From assembly GCA_030527185.1 (NCBI GenBank), contig JAUNBF010000033.1, positions 1 through 40,136 of the forward strand: 40,136 nucleotides of DNA. Direction: 5' to 3'. Under the pieces are notes generated by a model. The model saw only the letters and a program-made list of their open reading frames with translations, did not search any database and was not told where the DNA came from. Below, in pieces: positions 7,379 through 13,368 of the stretch. This DNA is from Planctomycetia bacterium (GTDB taxonomy: Bacteria; Planctomycetota; Planctomycetia; Pirellulales; Thermoguttaceae). The stretch's first letter is position 1. Each line of letters starts with the position of its first letter. The position numbers and the translations under genes are program-made.

Positions 7379-7637
7379 TGTTTTCCTCGGAGTATTCATC
7401 CATGGCCCATTTTATATGATCGCCGACCGATTTCCAACAATCCTGAATGGATTCTTCGCAATTTTTCCCAGGACGAAAATTTTGTCGAATATATTTGGTT
7501 CGATATACGGCATGATAATCCTGGAGTAGTTGTTCAGGCTTAGTAAAACGTGAGCCGCTAAAGAAAGCGACGAGTGTCGCCACAGGCGTCACCATTCCCC
7601 CAGCGATATTTTCAAAGACTTCCAAGACCCTTCCCAT
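7326..7637 (-). CDS. Hypothetical small protein paired with the DUF2335 gene
   Basis: A 103-aa protein I do not recognise. It begins with a Gly/Ala/Val-rich stretch (about residues 10-28) that could insert in or lie on the membrane, followed by a charged, probably helical and soluble half. Two adjacent ATG codons follow a strong AAGGAGGAG ribosome site. The second gives better spacing and is used here. Its 3' end overlaps the DUF2335 gene by about 50 bp, so the two are translated from one message. Confidence 0.45.
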   Translation of the reverse strand: MGRVLEVFENIAGGMVTPVATLVAFFSGSRFTKPEQLLQDYHAVYRTKYIRQNFRPGKNCEESIQDCWKSVGDHIKWAMDEYSEENNGEIATEKTTKISSKVS

Positions 7638-7915
7638 CATCTCCTCCTTTTACCGAAATACACATACTCTATTTTATCTTTTTCGGCAAGATCAATTCTA
7701 AAAATATAACATTTTTAAATTCCCCTTCATCCATTTACATAATACCACACTTCCCCGCAAGCGATAAGGCCCCCATTTGAGCAATTCACCTTTTAGAAAA
7801 ACATCCCTTTTTGATTTCTGCACTTTTCATACAAACCCCGTTCTCTCTCCTTCATGACCTCCAATACCTTTGAAAAATCCCCTTTTTGATAATTCATACC
7901 AGTTTTTCAAAGTCA

Positions 7916-8176
7916 TTATTTTTCTCGATAACTATCCTTTCGGTGGAGGATAGCGACGACGTAAAAGGTATCTTTTTCGACGTAGAAGATGGCTCGGTAC
8001 TCCCCGATACGCAGTCGATAATATTGGTCAAGATTCCCGGTAAGTTGTTTGACATGATTGAGTTTCAGGCCGGAAATTTCGAGTTGCTGGAGATGTTGCA
8101 AGATTTTTTTCCGGCTATTTTCGGGTAGTTTTTTGAGATATTTTTTTGCTCTTTCGGCAACGTTCACGACAGGCAT
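7916..8176 (-). CDS. RelE/ParE-family toxin
   Basis: An 86-aa toxin of the RelE/ParE superfamily, which inhibits growth by cutting ribosome-bound mRNA (RelE type) or poisoning gyrase (ParE type). The order is typical: a helical N-terminal half, then LTGNLDQYYRLRIGEYRAIF with the conserved Arg and Tyr of the central strands, and a C-terminal VVAILHRKDSY strand. Its ATG overlaps the last base of the antitoxin gene, giving tight coupling. I cannot separate RelE from ParE on sequence alone, though the H-R-x-x-Y ending favours the RelE-like branch. Confidence 0.8.
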   Translation of the reverse strand: MPVVNVAERAKKYLKKLPENSRKKILQHLQQLEISGLKLNHVKQLTGNLDQYYRLRIGEYRAIFYVEKDTFYVVAILHRKDSYREK

Positions 8177-8394
8177 CAGAGCAACTCCTCCAGGGGTGAG
8201 AACTTGCCAGCCTGAATATCTTCGGTTCCTTTTCGGATTTTTTCCATCCAGTTGTGGTTTTGAAGAATCTCCTGGGTTTCGGCTTCCGCATCATCCTTTT
8301 GAGCTTGGAGAAACTGCACGTAGGACAAAGCATATTCCATTCTCACCTCGTCCAACCCATCCAAAGCCTGAATAATCGCCTCTTTAATCGTCAT
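8176..8394 (-). CDS. Antitoxin of the RelE/ParE-type module
   Basis: A 72-aa acidic, mostly helical protein preceding the toxin, consistent with an antitoxin. It begins MTIKEAIIQALDGL and has an acidic C-terminal region that would wrap the toxin. The ATG at 8394 has an AAGGTGG site. A GTG three codons earlier is possible. Its promoter (8448-8475) is strong and faces away from the second TA module. I see no clear DNA-binding motif, so the family is assigned by position and size. Confidence 0.65.
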   Translation of the reverse strand: MTIKEAIIQALDGLDEVRMEYALSYVQFLQAQKDDAEAETQEILQNHNWMEKIRKGTEDIQAGKFSPLEELL

Positions 8395-8447
8395 TTCGCC
8401 CACCTTTCTTCCTACGTCCGACTTTTTTCCACCCTTCGTTACTTCCC

Positions 8448-8475
8448 ATTATACAAAATCTTCACCGAAAGTCAA
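8448..8475 (-). promoter_or_regulatory. Sigma-70-type promoter of the first TA module
   Basis: Read on the minus strand: -35 TTGACT (8470-8475), a 16-bp spacer, and a perfect -10 TATAAT (8448-8453). It points to the antitoxin start at 8394. Confidence 0.7.
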
Positions 8476-8493
8476 GTTTTCGATTGCCCGCTC

Positions 8494-8522
8494 TTGACAA
8501 TTGGTAACATCTATGTTACAAT
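8494..8522 (+). promoter_or_regulatory. Promoter with internal operator for the second TA module
   Basis: A perfect -35 TTGACA (8494-8499), a 17-bp spacer and a -10 TACAAT (8517-8522). Between them and running into the -10 lies the inverted repeat GTAACATCTATGTTAC (8504-8519), with 7-bp perfect arms. That is where an autoregulating HigA-type antitoxin would bind. Transcription would start at or within a base or two of the toxin's ATG at 8530, so the message may be leaderless. Confidence 0.75.
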
Positions 8523-8529
8523 CCATTAC

Positions 8530-8886
8530 ATGGCATACGAGATAATTTACTTTGAAAAATCGAATGGTCGCAAGCCGGTTTGGGATTTTTTGGATGACCT
8601 TGGGAAGAAGAACCAGCGATTGCGGGCGAGTGTTCTTCGTGACATGGCACTTTTGCGGCAGTTTGGTCGTTCGTTGAAATTCCCGGATGTTCGTTCGATG
8701 GGTGATGGCCTTTACGAACTTCGGAGCCAGGCGGGTTCCGACATTGCACGGGTGTTTTACTTTTTTTTCGACGGTCGTAAAATTGTCGTCACGAACGGGT
8801 TTGTGAAGAAAACGCCGAAAACTCCCACGCGAGAATTGACGAAGGCAATCCGGTACAAAAAGGAATATGAGGAAACCCATGGATGA
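8530..8886 (+). CDS. HigB-like (Gp49/phage-derived) toxin
   Basis: A 118-aa toxin of the HigB/Gp49 family, an mRNA endonuclease acting at the ribosome. The N-terminus MAYEIIYFEKSNGRKPVWDFLDDL, the central LYELRSQAGSDIARVFYFF and the VVTNGFVKKTPKTP strand-turn are all characteristic. As is usual for Hig systems, the toxin gene precedes the antitoxin. There is no visible ribosome site before the ATG, and the promoter places the transcript start essentially on the ATG, so translation may be leaderless. Its stop lies inside the first codons of higA (8879-8886). Confidence 0.85.
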   Translation: MAYEIIYFEKSNGRKPVWDFLDDLGKKNQRLRASVLRDMALLRQFGRSLKFPDVRSMGDGLYELRSQAGSDIARVFYFFFDGRKIVVTNGFVKKTPKTPTRELTKAIRYKKEYEETHG

Positions 8887-9151
8887 TTTGGATCGTTATT
8901 TGAAGGATGCTTTGCAAGACCCGGAATTTCGGGCGGAATACGAGGCGTTGGAGCCGGTTTACGCGGTGAAAAAACAACTGATTCAGGCACGTCTGGAGCA
9001 AAACCTGACGCAGGCGGAGTTAGCCCGCCGGATTGGCATAAGTCGTTCTGCGTTGGCACGTTTGGAAAGTGGCAACTTCAATCCGACGCTGAAAAATCTC
9101 CAACGCATCGCCCATGGTCTGGGCAAAACGCTGACGTTGACGTTCCGCTAA
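8879..9151 (+). CDS. HigA-like antitoxin (XRE-family HTH)
   Basis: A 90-aa antitoxin with a C-terminal Cro/C1-type helix-turn-helix: RLEQNLTQAELARRIGISRS followed by a recognition-helix context ALARLESGNFNPTLKNL. The N-terminus (DDLDRYLKDALQDPEFRAEYEAL) is typical of HigA and would contact the toxin. The ATG at 8879 overlaps the toxin stop and has a GAGGAAA site. An ATG at 8867 is less well spaced. It probably represses its own promoter through the palindrome at 8504-8519. Confidence 0.85.
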   Translation: MDDLDRYLKDALQDPEFRAEYEALEPVYAVKKQLIQARLEQNLTQAELARRIGISRSALARLESGNFNPTLKNLQRIAHGLGKTLTLTFR

Positions 9152-9164
9152 AATCGCCTCTTCT

Positions 9165-9267
9165 CTTCGGAGGGCGTGTGTCCTCACCCGCCGCGGAAGG
9201 CGTTAGCCTTCCCTCCTTTCCAACGTCTCCGCCGTTGTGGGTGGGTGAGAACACCTACCCTCCGAAG
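9165..9267. repeat. Composite inverted-repeat element
   Basis: Outer imperfect arms of about 25 bp start CTTCGGAGGG and end CCCTCCGAAG. Nested inside are a perfect hairpin GGAAGGCGTTAGCCTTCC (9195-9212) and a weaker AACG / CGTT pair (9222-9236). The structure could fold as a cruciform or a multi-hairpin RNA. It lies directly after higA and before the convergent small-gene operon, with no T-tract on either side, so a plain terminator is not the best reading. Confidence 0.55.
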
Positions 9268-9302
9268 GGGACTCTACTTCCCAGACCACACCACTTCCCT
9301 CC

Positions 9303-9482
9303 TCATTTCCCCACCAACTCCCTGATTTCCCGGACATTTTGCAGCATTTGACAGCCGTTTTTGTAGTCTTTATCCCGCAGACATCGGGTGTGATCATCGC
9401 ACTGCCAGCAAAACGCATTCCGCAACCGCACGAGAGCGAACCGCAGGTGTGTCTTTTTTTCGTGGTCGTTCATTCTGGTCAT
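9303..9482 (-). CDS. Small Cys-rich hypothetical protein (last gene of the minus operon)
   Basis: A 59-aa protein with four Cys/His-like positions: FCWQCDDHTRC and a later GCQ. It is basic at the N-terminus and helical at the C-terminus. The ATG at 9482 follows a GGAGG site with 8-base spacing. An in-frame ATG at 9500 is an alternative. I do not recognise a family. Position and size fit a phage- or element-type accessory protein. Confidence 0.4.
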   Translation of the reverse strand: MTRMNDHEKKTHLRFALVRLRNAFCWQCDDHTRCLRDKDYKNGCQMLQNVREIRELVGK

Positions 9483-9503
9483 CTCCAACACCTCCCACAT
9501 GCT

Positions 9504-9767
9504 TCACCTCATTCCCGGCAATTGCATTTGTCCAGACACCCTTTCGCGTCGCAGTTCATAAATCCGTCTGTACGCCGCGGCCATTTCCGCTTTGGCACGG
9601 TTCGCCGCCGCTTGCTTTTCCTTATATTTTTCCGTCGCCTGAAAATACCTGTCCAGAGCCTCTCCCAAACTGTCCAACTCCTGGCTGGCACTATCCAACT
9701 CCTGTCCGGTGTTGTCCAATTCGGTATCCTCATCCTTTTCCGGCGGCAAACTCTTTTCATGCACCAT
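9504..9767 (-). CDS. Small charged coiled-coil-like protein
   Basis: An 87-aa protein with an acidic heptad-like stretch (TGQELDSASQELDSLGEAL), then a Lys/Ala/Glu-rich helix and a short Met/Gln/Pro ending. It looks like a single long helix or coiled coil. The start lies inside the 3' end of the upstream paralogue, with the ribosome site GAGGAG provided by that gene's last codons. Its first residues (MVHEK) match those of the upstream gene's successor (MVYEKK), showing that the gene junction itself was duplicated. Function unknown. Confidence 0.45.
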   Translation of the reverse strand: MVHEKSLPPEKDEDTELDNTGQELDSASQELDSLGEALDRYFQATEKYKEKQAAANRAKAEMAAAYRRIYELRRERVSGQMQLPGMR

Positions 9768-10116
9768 CTTTAAGCTCCTCAACGGCACGGCACGCGGCGG
9801 CCAATTTTTGCAAAACTTCGGGCTTTTCCAGCAAACTCTTGTAGCATTTGGCTTTGATTACCTCAGCCCTTCCCCTGCCCGTACTTTCCGCAACATCTAT
9901 AAAACCATTGATTTTGCAGGTTTTGCCATCGACCGCCACCCACCCGGCACATTTCCCAAACGGCTGTTGAGCCGTCAAAACGAAACAGGCACATTGCAGG
10001 AGCTTGTACATTTCTTCGGCGGTCTTCGTCGTCGCCTCTTTGTCGCCATTACCAAAAATGCCGAACTCCACCGTCATTTCACATTTGTAAATCCGCATTT
10101 TCTTTTCATACACCAT
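9757..10116 (-). CDS. Tandem paralogue B (hypothetical)
   Basis: A 119-aa protein, exactly the same length as its upstream neighbour and clearly related to it. Both share an E-M-T/I-V-x-F/L-G-x-F start, a cluster L-L-x-C-A-C followed by LTA-QPF-K, and an identical ending AAACRAVEELK. The conserved CAC-type cysteines and hydrophobic core suggest a small alpha/beta domain. I know no family for it. The ATG at 10116 lies 11 bases inside the previous gene and uses a GAGGA site within it. Confidence 0.5.
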   Translation of the reverse strand: MVYEKKMRIYKCEMTVEFGIFGNGDKEATTKTAEEMYKLLQCACFVLTAQQPFGKCAGWVAVDGKTCKINGFIDVAESTGRGRAEVIKAKCYKSLLEKPEVLQKLAAACRAVEELKDGA

Positions 10117-10465
10117 TTTTAAGTTCCTCAACGGCTCGACACGCGGCGGCCAACTGCTGGAAAAATTCCGGCTCTTCCAGCAACTGCTTATAGGCTTCGG
10201 TTTTGATCCCCTCCAACGTTTCCTCACTCGTAACTCCGTCTATACGGATAATTTTTTTGGGTTCTATGGAATTCCCCATGGCGGCCACCAAGCCACCCCC
10301 TTTTCGGAAGGGCTGTATGGCAGTTAAAAGGAGGCAGGCACACCGTAACAGACATGCCATCTCTTTCCCCGCCGCCCCCTCCGCCTTTGGGTCGCCAGTC
10401 TCAAAGAGGCCGAGCTTAACCGTTATTTCCATTTCGTGGATACATGTTTTCTTCTGTTCATCCAT
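10106..10465 (-). CDS. Tandem paralogue A (hypothetical)
   Basis: A 119-aa protein, a paralogue of the next gene downstream (see 9757-10116). It has the pattern EITVKLGLF, then ACLLRCACLLLTAIQPFRKGG, and ends AAACRAVEELKNGV. I chose the second of two close ATG codons (10465) because the GGGAG ribosome site is then correctly spaced. The first (10471) overlaps the Lar-like stop but lies too close to the site. The same leader arrangement precedes the Lar-like gene. Function unknown. Confidence 0.5.
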   Translation of the reverse strand: MDEQKKTCIHEMEITVKLGLFETGDPKAEGAAGKEMACLLRCACLLLTAIQPFRKGGGLVAAMGNSIEPKKIIRIDGVTSEETLEGIKTEAYKQLLEEPEFFQQLAAACRAVEELKNGV

Positions 10466-10467
10466 TG

Positions 10468-10695
10468 TCATTCTCCCTTGTTTGAAGTTGTTTGTTTTCC
10501 TTTTCTTGTGTTCCACATTTCCACGGCATATTCTCGCGTCGCGTACCATTGTGTGGATGGCATGACCTCACAATTCACATGGCTACAACTTATGCAATAA
10601 GCCTCACTGATCCTGTCGCAATGTTTTTCCTCTGGCACCTCCCCACAAAACGGGCACGGCTTCAAACTCACATCAAAACTCTCATTTTCATCCAT
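10468..10695 (-). CDS. Lar-like zinc-ribbon protein
   Basis: A 75-aa protein whose start, VSLKPCPFCGEVPEEK, followed by a second Cys cluster (YCISCSHVNCEV) and a W-Y-A-T-R-E-Y-A-V-E-M-W-N ending, matches the Lar/restriction-alleviation-like zinc-ribbon family carried by phages. In the Rac prophage, Lar modulates EcoKI activity. Whether this homologue protects against restriction is unproven. The presence of a restriction-modification cassette a few kilobases away makes it an interesting neighbour. The start at 10695 has a GGAG site 7 bases upstream. Confidence 0.65.
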   Translation of the reverse strand: MDENESFDVSLKPCPFCGEVPEEKHCDRISEAYCISCSHVNCEVMPSTQWYATREYAVEMWNTRKGKQTTSNKGE

Positions 10696-10711
10696 TGTCA
10701 TTCTCCATTTT

Positions 10712-11032
10712 CTATTGAGTTGGTTCGCAAATGGGCGGTGGGGTACGGGTTTCCATGTCATTGAGTTGATTCCTACGTTGGATCACCGCGTCCAGTCTTT
10801 CCGCCTCCTCCGGTCGGAGCAAAAAGCCGGGGTAAATTCCACCCGTCCGCACCCAAACGGCATCGGGTGGCGGGTCTTGCCTTTTTTCCGCCTCTTCCTT
10901 GATCCGTCGCAAAACCCACTCTTGCCAATTCACGTTGGTGGCATATTTGCCGCTCGTCTTTACCCTGTCTTTTGGCAGACGTAACTTCTTCTTCCCGCAA
11001 GTGGGACAAACCTTTTCCACCAGTGTTTTCAT
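10712..11032 (-). CDS. Hypothetical protein with N-terminal CPTCG zinc knuckle
   Basis: A 106-aa protein beginning MKTLVEKVCPTCGKKKLRLP, a single Cys pair suggesting half of a zinc knuckle, followed by a charged helical region and a Pro-rich tail. A W-x-x-W-V-L-R-R segment is the most conserved-looking part. The ATG overlaps the csrA stop (ATGA at 11029-11032), so it is translationally coupled to csrA. I do not recognise a family. Confidence 0.5.
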   Translation of the reverse strand: MKTLVEKVCPTCGKKKLRLPKDRVKTSGKYATNVNWQEWVLRRIKEEAEKRQDPPPDAVWVRTGGIYPGFLLRPEEAERLDAVIQRRNQLNDMETRTPPPICEPTQ

Positions 11033-11244
11033 GCCGCCCACTCCTCCCGGATGGTTTCCCGGACAAGATCGATTTCGTCGAGCGGAAGAAAACACTCTTG
11101 CCGCAGGACGTTGCAATTGGCCGGAGCGTCGATTCCGATTTTAATGGAGTGTCTTCCTGTTCTGACGCAGACCACAACGATTTTTTTACCGTCGGGCGTT
11201 TGGATCGTTATCCGGTCATCTTTTTTTTGAGTTAATACCAACAT
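11029..11244 (-). CDS. csrA: CsrA-family RNA-binding regulator
   Basis: A 71-aa protein of the CsrA/RsmA family, dimeric proteins that bind GGA motifs in mRNA leaders and alter translation or stability. It starts MLVLTQKKDDRITI and continues IVVVCVRTGRHSIKIGIDAP, then NCNVLRQE, where the Arg corresponds to the RNA-contacting Arg of the second strand pair. Compared with the usual form it has extra residues in the first loop and lacks the first conserved Arg. It sits in the middle of a small-gene operon with phage-type neighbours, 12 bp after the long upstream gene and overlapping the next, so it is likely element-borne rather than the host's global copy. Confidence 0.85.
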   Translation of the reverse strand: MLVLTQKKDDRITIQTPDGKKIVVVCVRTGRHSIKIGIDAPANCNVLRQECFLPLDEIDLVRETIREEWAA

Positions 11245-11256
11245 CGATGTTCACTC

Positions 11257-12204
11257 CTATTCATTCTTTTTTTTCAGGTATCTTTTCCACGCATCCCCAC
11301 CGAGTTTCCGGTAAAAATCCTCCTCTTTTGCGAGGTATTCCGCCTCCTGTTCGGGGGAGAGTTGTGGTTCTGGCGGCGGTGGAGGAGGTGGCGGTTTTGG
11401 CCGGGGCGGTGGTTCGTATGGCAGAGGCCGATTGAGCCTTTTTTCAGCAATTTGGAGGTTGAGCCATCGGAGAGCCTCCTTTTTCCCGGCGGTTGCTACG
11501 ATTGTTGCGAGTTGGTCGAGAAAATCGCGGTGTAAAACCTCACTCATTCGGAACGTCATTTGCCGATTCCGCATTTCGACCCACCGCCGATAGCCGTCCT
11601 GAATATCGGGGTCTTGCAGTTCGGGTCGCTCGTCTTCATACGTCAACGTCAACCACAACTGCCCCGCCCCAGCCTTGTTGTCGCGACCCCTTGCGACCCT
11701 TTGCGACGCACGAGCGACACTCTTTTGGGAGGGGGAACACTCTTGTTCCCCAGACCGGGCTTTTCTGTCTGTTTGTTTGATTGATTGGTTTTTTAAATTT
11801 AAATTATTAATATTACAATCAATCAAACAGTCAGACAGACAAACCACGTCACGCTCTGTCACGCTGTCACGCTTCCTGTCACGCTGTGTCACGCAGTTGT
11901 CACGCTTTCTGTCACGCAGTTTTTCCCTCCGTCTGCTTTGCCGCATTCTGGCAAGCCTTCTTTTCCGATCGAGAGCATTTTCCTTTTGAGCCGTGATTTC
12001 CTTTTTCCCCTCCTCATCCCCCTTATCATCCTCCCGTTCCGTCGAGCAAAATCCCGCATCACACCCTTCATCTAAAACCTCCCTATCCCCACCCCCCTCC
12101 TTCGGCAGCCCCTCCTCCTCCCCAAAATCAAACGACACCGTAACCTGCCTCCCAGAGACAGTCAACCGAATATTTCGCACATTGTCAGGAATTTCGATGT
12201 TCAT
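11257..12204 (-). CDS. Hypothetical protein interrupted in frame by several repeats
   Basis: A 315-aa protein in three parts. Residues 1-30 form a small beta-rich start (IRLTVSGRQVTVSFDF). A long, highly charged, low-complexity middle comes next, with Arg/Asp/Lys blocks encoded by a GTCACGC repeat array. The C-terminal domain (WLTLTYEDE onward) includes a run of prolines before a final helix. The middle also contains residues encoded by a hairpin repeat (GEQECS) and by a 74-bp inverted-repeat insert. The frame survives all these, which argues for a tolerated linker. It is the first gene of the minus operon that leads into csrA. I do not recognise a family. Confidence 0.45.
   Translation of the reverse strand: MNIEIPDNVRNIRLTVSGRQVTVSFDFGEEEGLPKEGGGDREVLDEGCDAGFCSTEREDDKGDEEGKKEITAQKENALDRKRRLARMRQSRRREKLRDRKRDNCVTQRDRKRDSVTERDVVCLSDCLIDCNINNLNLKNQSIKQTDRKARSGEQECSPSQKSVARASQRVARGRDNKAGAGQLWLTLTYEDERPELQDPDIQDGYRRWVEMRNRQMTFRMSEVLHRDFLDQLATIVATAGKKEALRWLNLQIAEKRLNRPLPYEPPPRPKPPPPPPPPEPQLSPEQEAEYLAKEEDFYRKLGGDAWKRYLKKKNE
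11732..11751. repeat. Mini-hairpin repeat inside a coding region
   Basis: GGGGAACACTCTTGTTCCCC is an 8-bp perfect stem with loop CTCT, the same family as the hairpins at 1487-2153 but nearly 10 kb away. It is read in frame within the 315-aa gene. Confidence 0.8.
11765..11838. repeat. 74-bp inverted-repeat insert in a coding region
   Basis: 22-bp arms match at 20 of 22 positions: 11765-11786 begins CTGTCTGTTTGTTTG and 11817-11838 ends CAGTCAGACAG. They enclose a 30-bp AT-rich centre. The insert keeps the reading frame of the surrounding gene. It looks like a tiny inserted hairpin element, though a local inverted duplication is possible. Confidence 0.65.
11848..11919. repeat. GTCACGC interrupted repeat array (seven copies)
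   Basis: GTCACGC begins at 11848, 11858, 11866, 11878, 11888, 11899 and 11911, with spacers of 1 to 5 bases. On the coding (minus) strand it gives repeated Arg-Asp/Lys-Arg-Asp blocks. Spacing is irregular, so it is not a CRISPR. It could be a protein-binding array (iteron-like) or simple repeat expansion. Confidence 0.7.
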
Positions 12205-12466
12205 TTTCTTTACCCAGTATAAAACCGCTTCCCTGCGCTCATGGTATCACCATCCCTGCGGAGGCCTCTAAAAACCACCCCCCGGTACACATCCCCTGGC
12301 CAGTGGAGATGCTCAGCGTATTTCTCACCGATCTACCGGATTGTGGTTTGCTCGAAATCGGAAAGCGTCCATACAACGCCCCTCCTCGCCCACACTTTCC
12401 GCGCATGGACGTGCTATTGTCTTGACATACTCATGTACCTGCCCAGCCGGGCGGAGATACGGTTCT
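12205..12466. other. Non-coding gap between the csrA operon and the integrase module
   Basis: About 260 bp with no supportable gene on either strand. It should hold the promoter of the minus operon, but I see no convincing -35/-10 pair. A short CCCAGCCGGG palindrome (12442-12451) is the only visible symmetry. Confidence 0.4.
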
Positions 12467-12496
12467 TTTTTTGTGGTGTTCGAGTCCACAAAAAAT
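12467..12496. repeat. att-like direct repeat, left copy
   Basis: This 30-bp block matches 17573-17602 at all but one position. Its core is GTGGTGTTCGAGTCC flanked by runs of T and A. The core resembles the T-arm end of a tRNA gene (GTTCGAGTCC), the usual attachment core of tyrosine integrases. Together the two copies bracket the integrase module. Confidence 0.65.
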
Positions 12497-12511
12497 TATA
12501 GTGTATGTCAT

Positions 12512-12673
12512 TTAGTTTTGTGATTTTATTGCTTTTTTGCGGAGGTATCCGCGCAGGATACGCCGGCAAAACAGGCTGAAACTCTTATCGTTTCGTTGCC
12601 TATAGAGAGCCTGTAGCTCTGCTTTCAGCGTCGGTGGCACGGAAATCGTCAGCAAAGTATACTTTTTATCCAT
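12512..12673 (-). CDS. 53-aa ribbon-helix-helix-like protein
   Basis: A short gene with an excellent AAGGAGGTGA ribosome site 9 bases before its ATG. The 53-aa product begins with a probable beta strand (KYTLLTISVPP), then one helix (TLKAELQALYRQRND) and a second helix (SFSLFCRRILRGYL), the order of a ribbon-helix-helix DNA-binding fold, with a basic tail. It immediately follows the integrase C-terminal fragment, whose stop overlaps its start, and ends just inside the att-like repeat. It may be the integrase's excision or copy-control partner. That role is inferred from position and fold only. Confidence 0.6.
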   Translation of the reverse strand: MDKKYTLLTISVPPTLKAELQALYRQRNDKSFSLFCRRILRGYLRKKAIKSQN

Positions 12674-12770
12674 ATCCAAAATTCACCTCCTTTCCGAGAG
12701 CTTCCAGGGCGGTCGCTGCCCGCGTCATACTCTGATAGTGCAACCGGGTGACGGCTGCGGACGTGTTCGC
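12666..12770 (-). pseudogene. Duplicated 3' end of a tyrosine recombinase
   Basis: Translates to the last part of an integrase: TSAAVTRLHYQSMTRAATALEALG, including the catalytic Tyr context of the intact integrase at 16374-17408. The first 52 bp (12715-12766) match 16414-16465 with only three differences, 37 of them in an unbroken identical run. After that the two diverge. Nothing precedes it but the end of the nuclease gene, so it is a fragment, either left over from a second integrase or created when the restriction cassette was inserted. Confidence 0.85.
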
Positions 12771-12774
12771 GCGT

Positions 12775-13368
12775 TCAGTTTACAAAATCCATAATGATGT
12801 GCAGCATCGAACCATATTCCTCATGGTTCGATTCAAAACAATCGGGCATTTTTTCGGACTGGATTGAACGGAGTCGCTCATCTTCACGTTGTTTTCTACA
12901 AAGATACCTGTTGATTTTCGCAACTGCATCCTGTAAGTTCCCTTCAACCAGGTATGCCACCATGTGTCCAGGCGGATACCTTTTCGTGAGAAACCGATCC
13001 ATCCCTTCAATCACATACAGCCGACTTAATGAGGACTCATTACCTTTGATTTTTTTGGCTTCAAAGTAACAATGAACCGATTTCCCGGAAAAATGGGTTT
13101 CAAAATGAATGTCAATACAAGGTGAACGGGCGGCATATCCTGGGGATGAATCTTTCGGTTTCGGGTAATTTATTTGAGTTTCCAGAAATAGACTCTCTTC
13201 CCAAAACCTTTCCCTTTGTACTGTTTTCAATTTCTCGGTAAAATCATCTTCCTCCCAGTCCAGTCTGAAATTCCCCGTCTTTTTTAACTTTTGAAAGGCT
13301 TTTAGAAGAACCTGAACGCAATGATTGACAATAGCTTTCTGAATAATTTCCTGATTGTTGCGATTCAT
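12775..13368 (-). CDS. PD-(D/E)XK nuclease-like restriction subunit
   Basis: A 197-aa protein coupled to the methyltransferase (ATGA overlap at 13365-13368). A central SPCIDIHFE segment, followed 17 residues later by CYFEAKKIKG, gives the D-(x)n-E-x-K pattern (Asp86, Glu103, Lys105) of the PD-(D/E)XK nuclease fold. A Glu-rich helix (WEEDDFTEKL) comes before it. The size and partner suggest the DNA-cutting half of a restriction-modification pair. Its 3' end lies 9 bp from the duplicated integrase tail, marking the cassette boundary. The nuclease reading rests on motif spacing only. A stand-alone helper or inhibitor is the alternative. Confidence 0.6.
   Translation of the reverse strand: MNRNNQEIIQKAIVNHCVQVLLKAFQKLKKTGNFRLDWEEDDFTEKLKTVQRERFWEESLFLETQINYPKPKDSSPGYAARSPCIDIHFETHFSGKSVHCYFEAKKIKGNESSLSRLYVIEGMDRFLTKRYPPGHMVAYLVEGNLQDAVAKINRYLCRKQREDERLRSIQSEKMPDCFESNHEEYGSMLHIIMDFVN

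Noticed and set aside
11848..11919. CRISPR array
   Set aside because: The repeat is 7 bp, the spacers are 1-5 bases and no cas gene is present.
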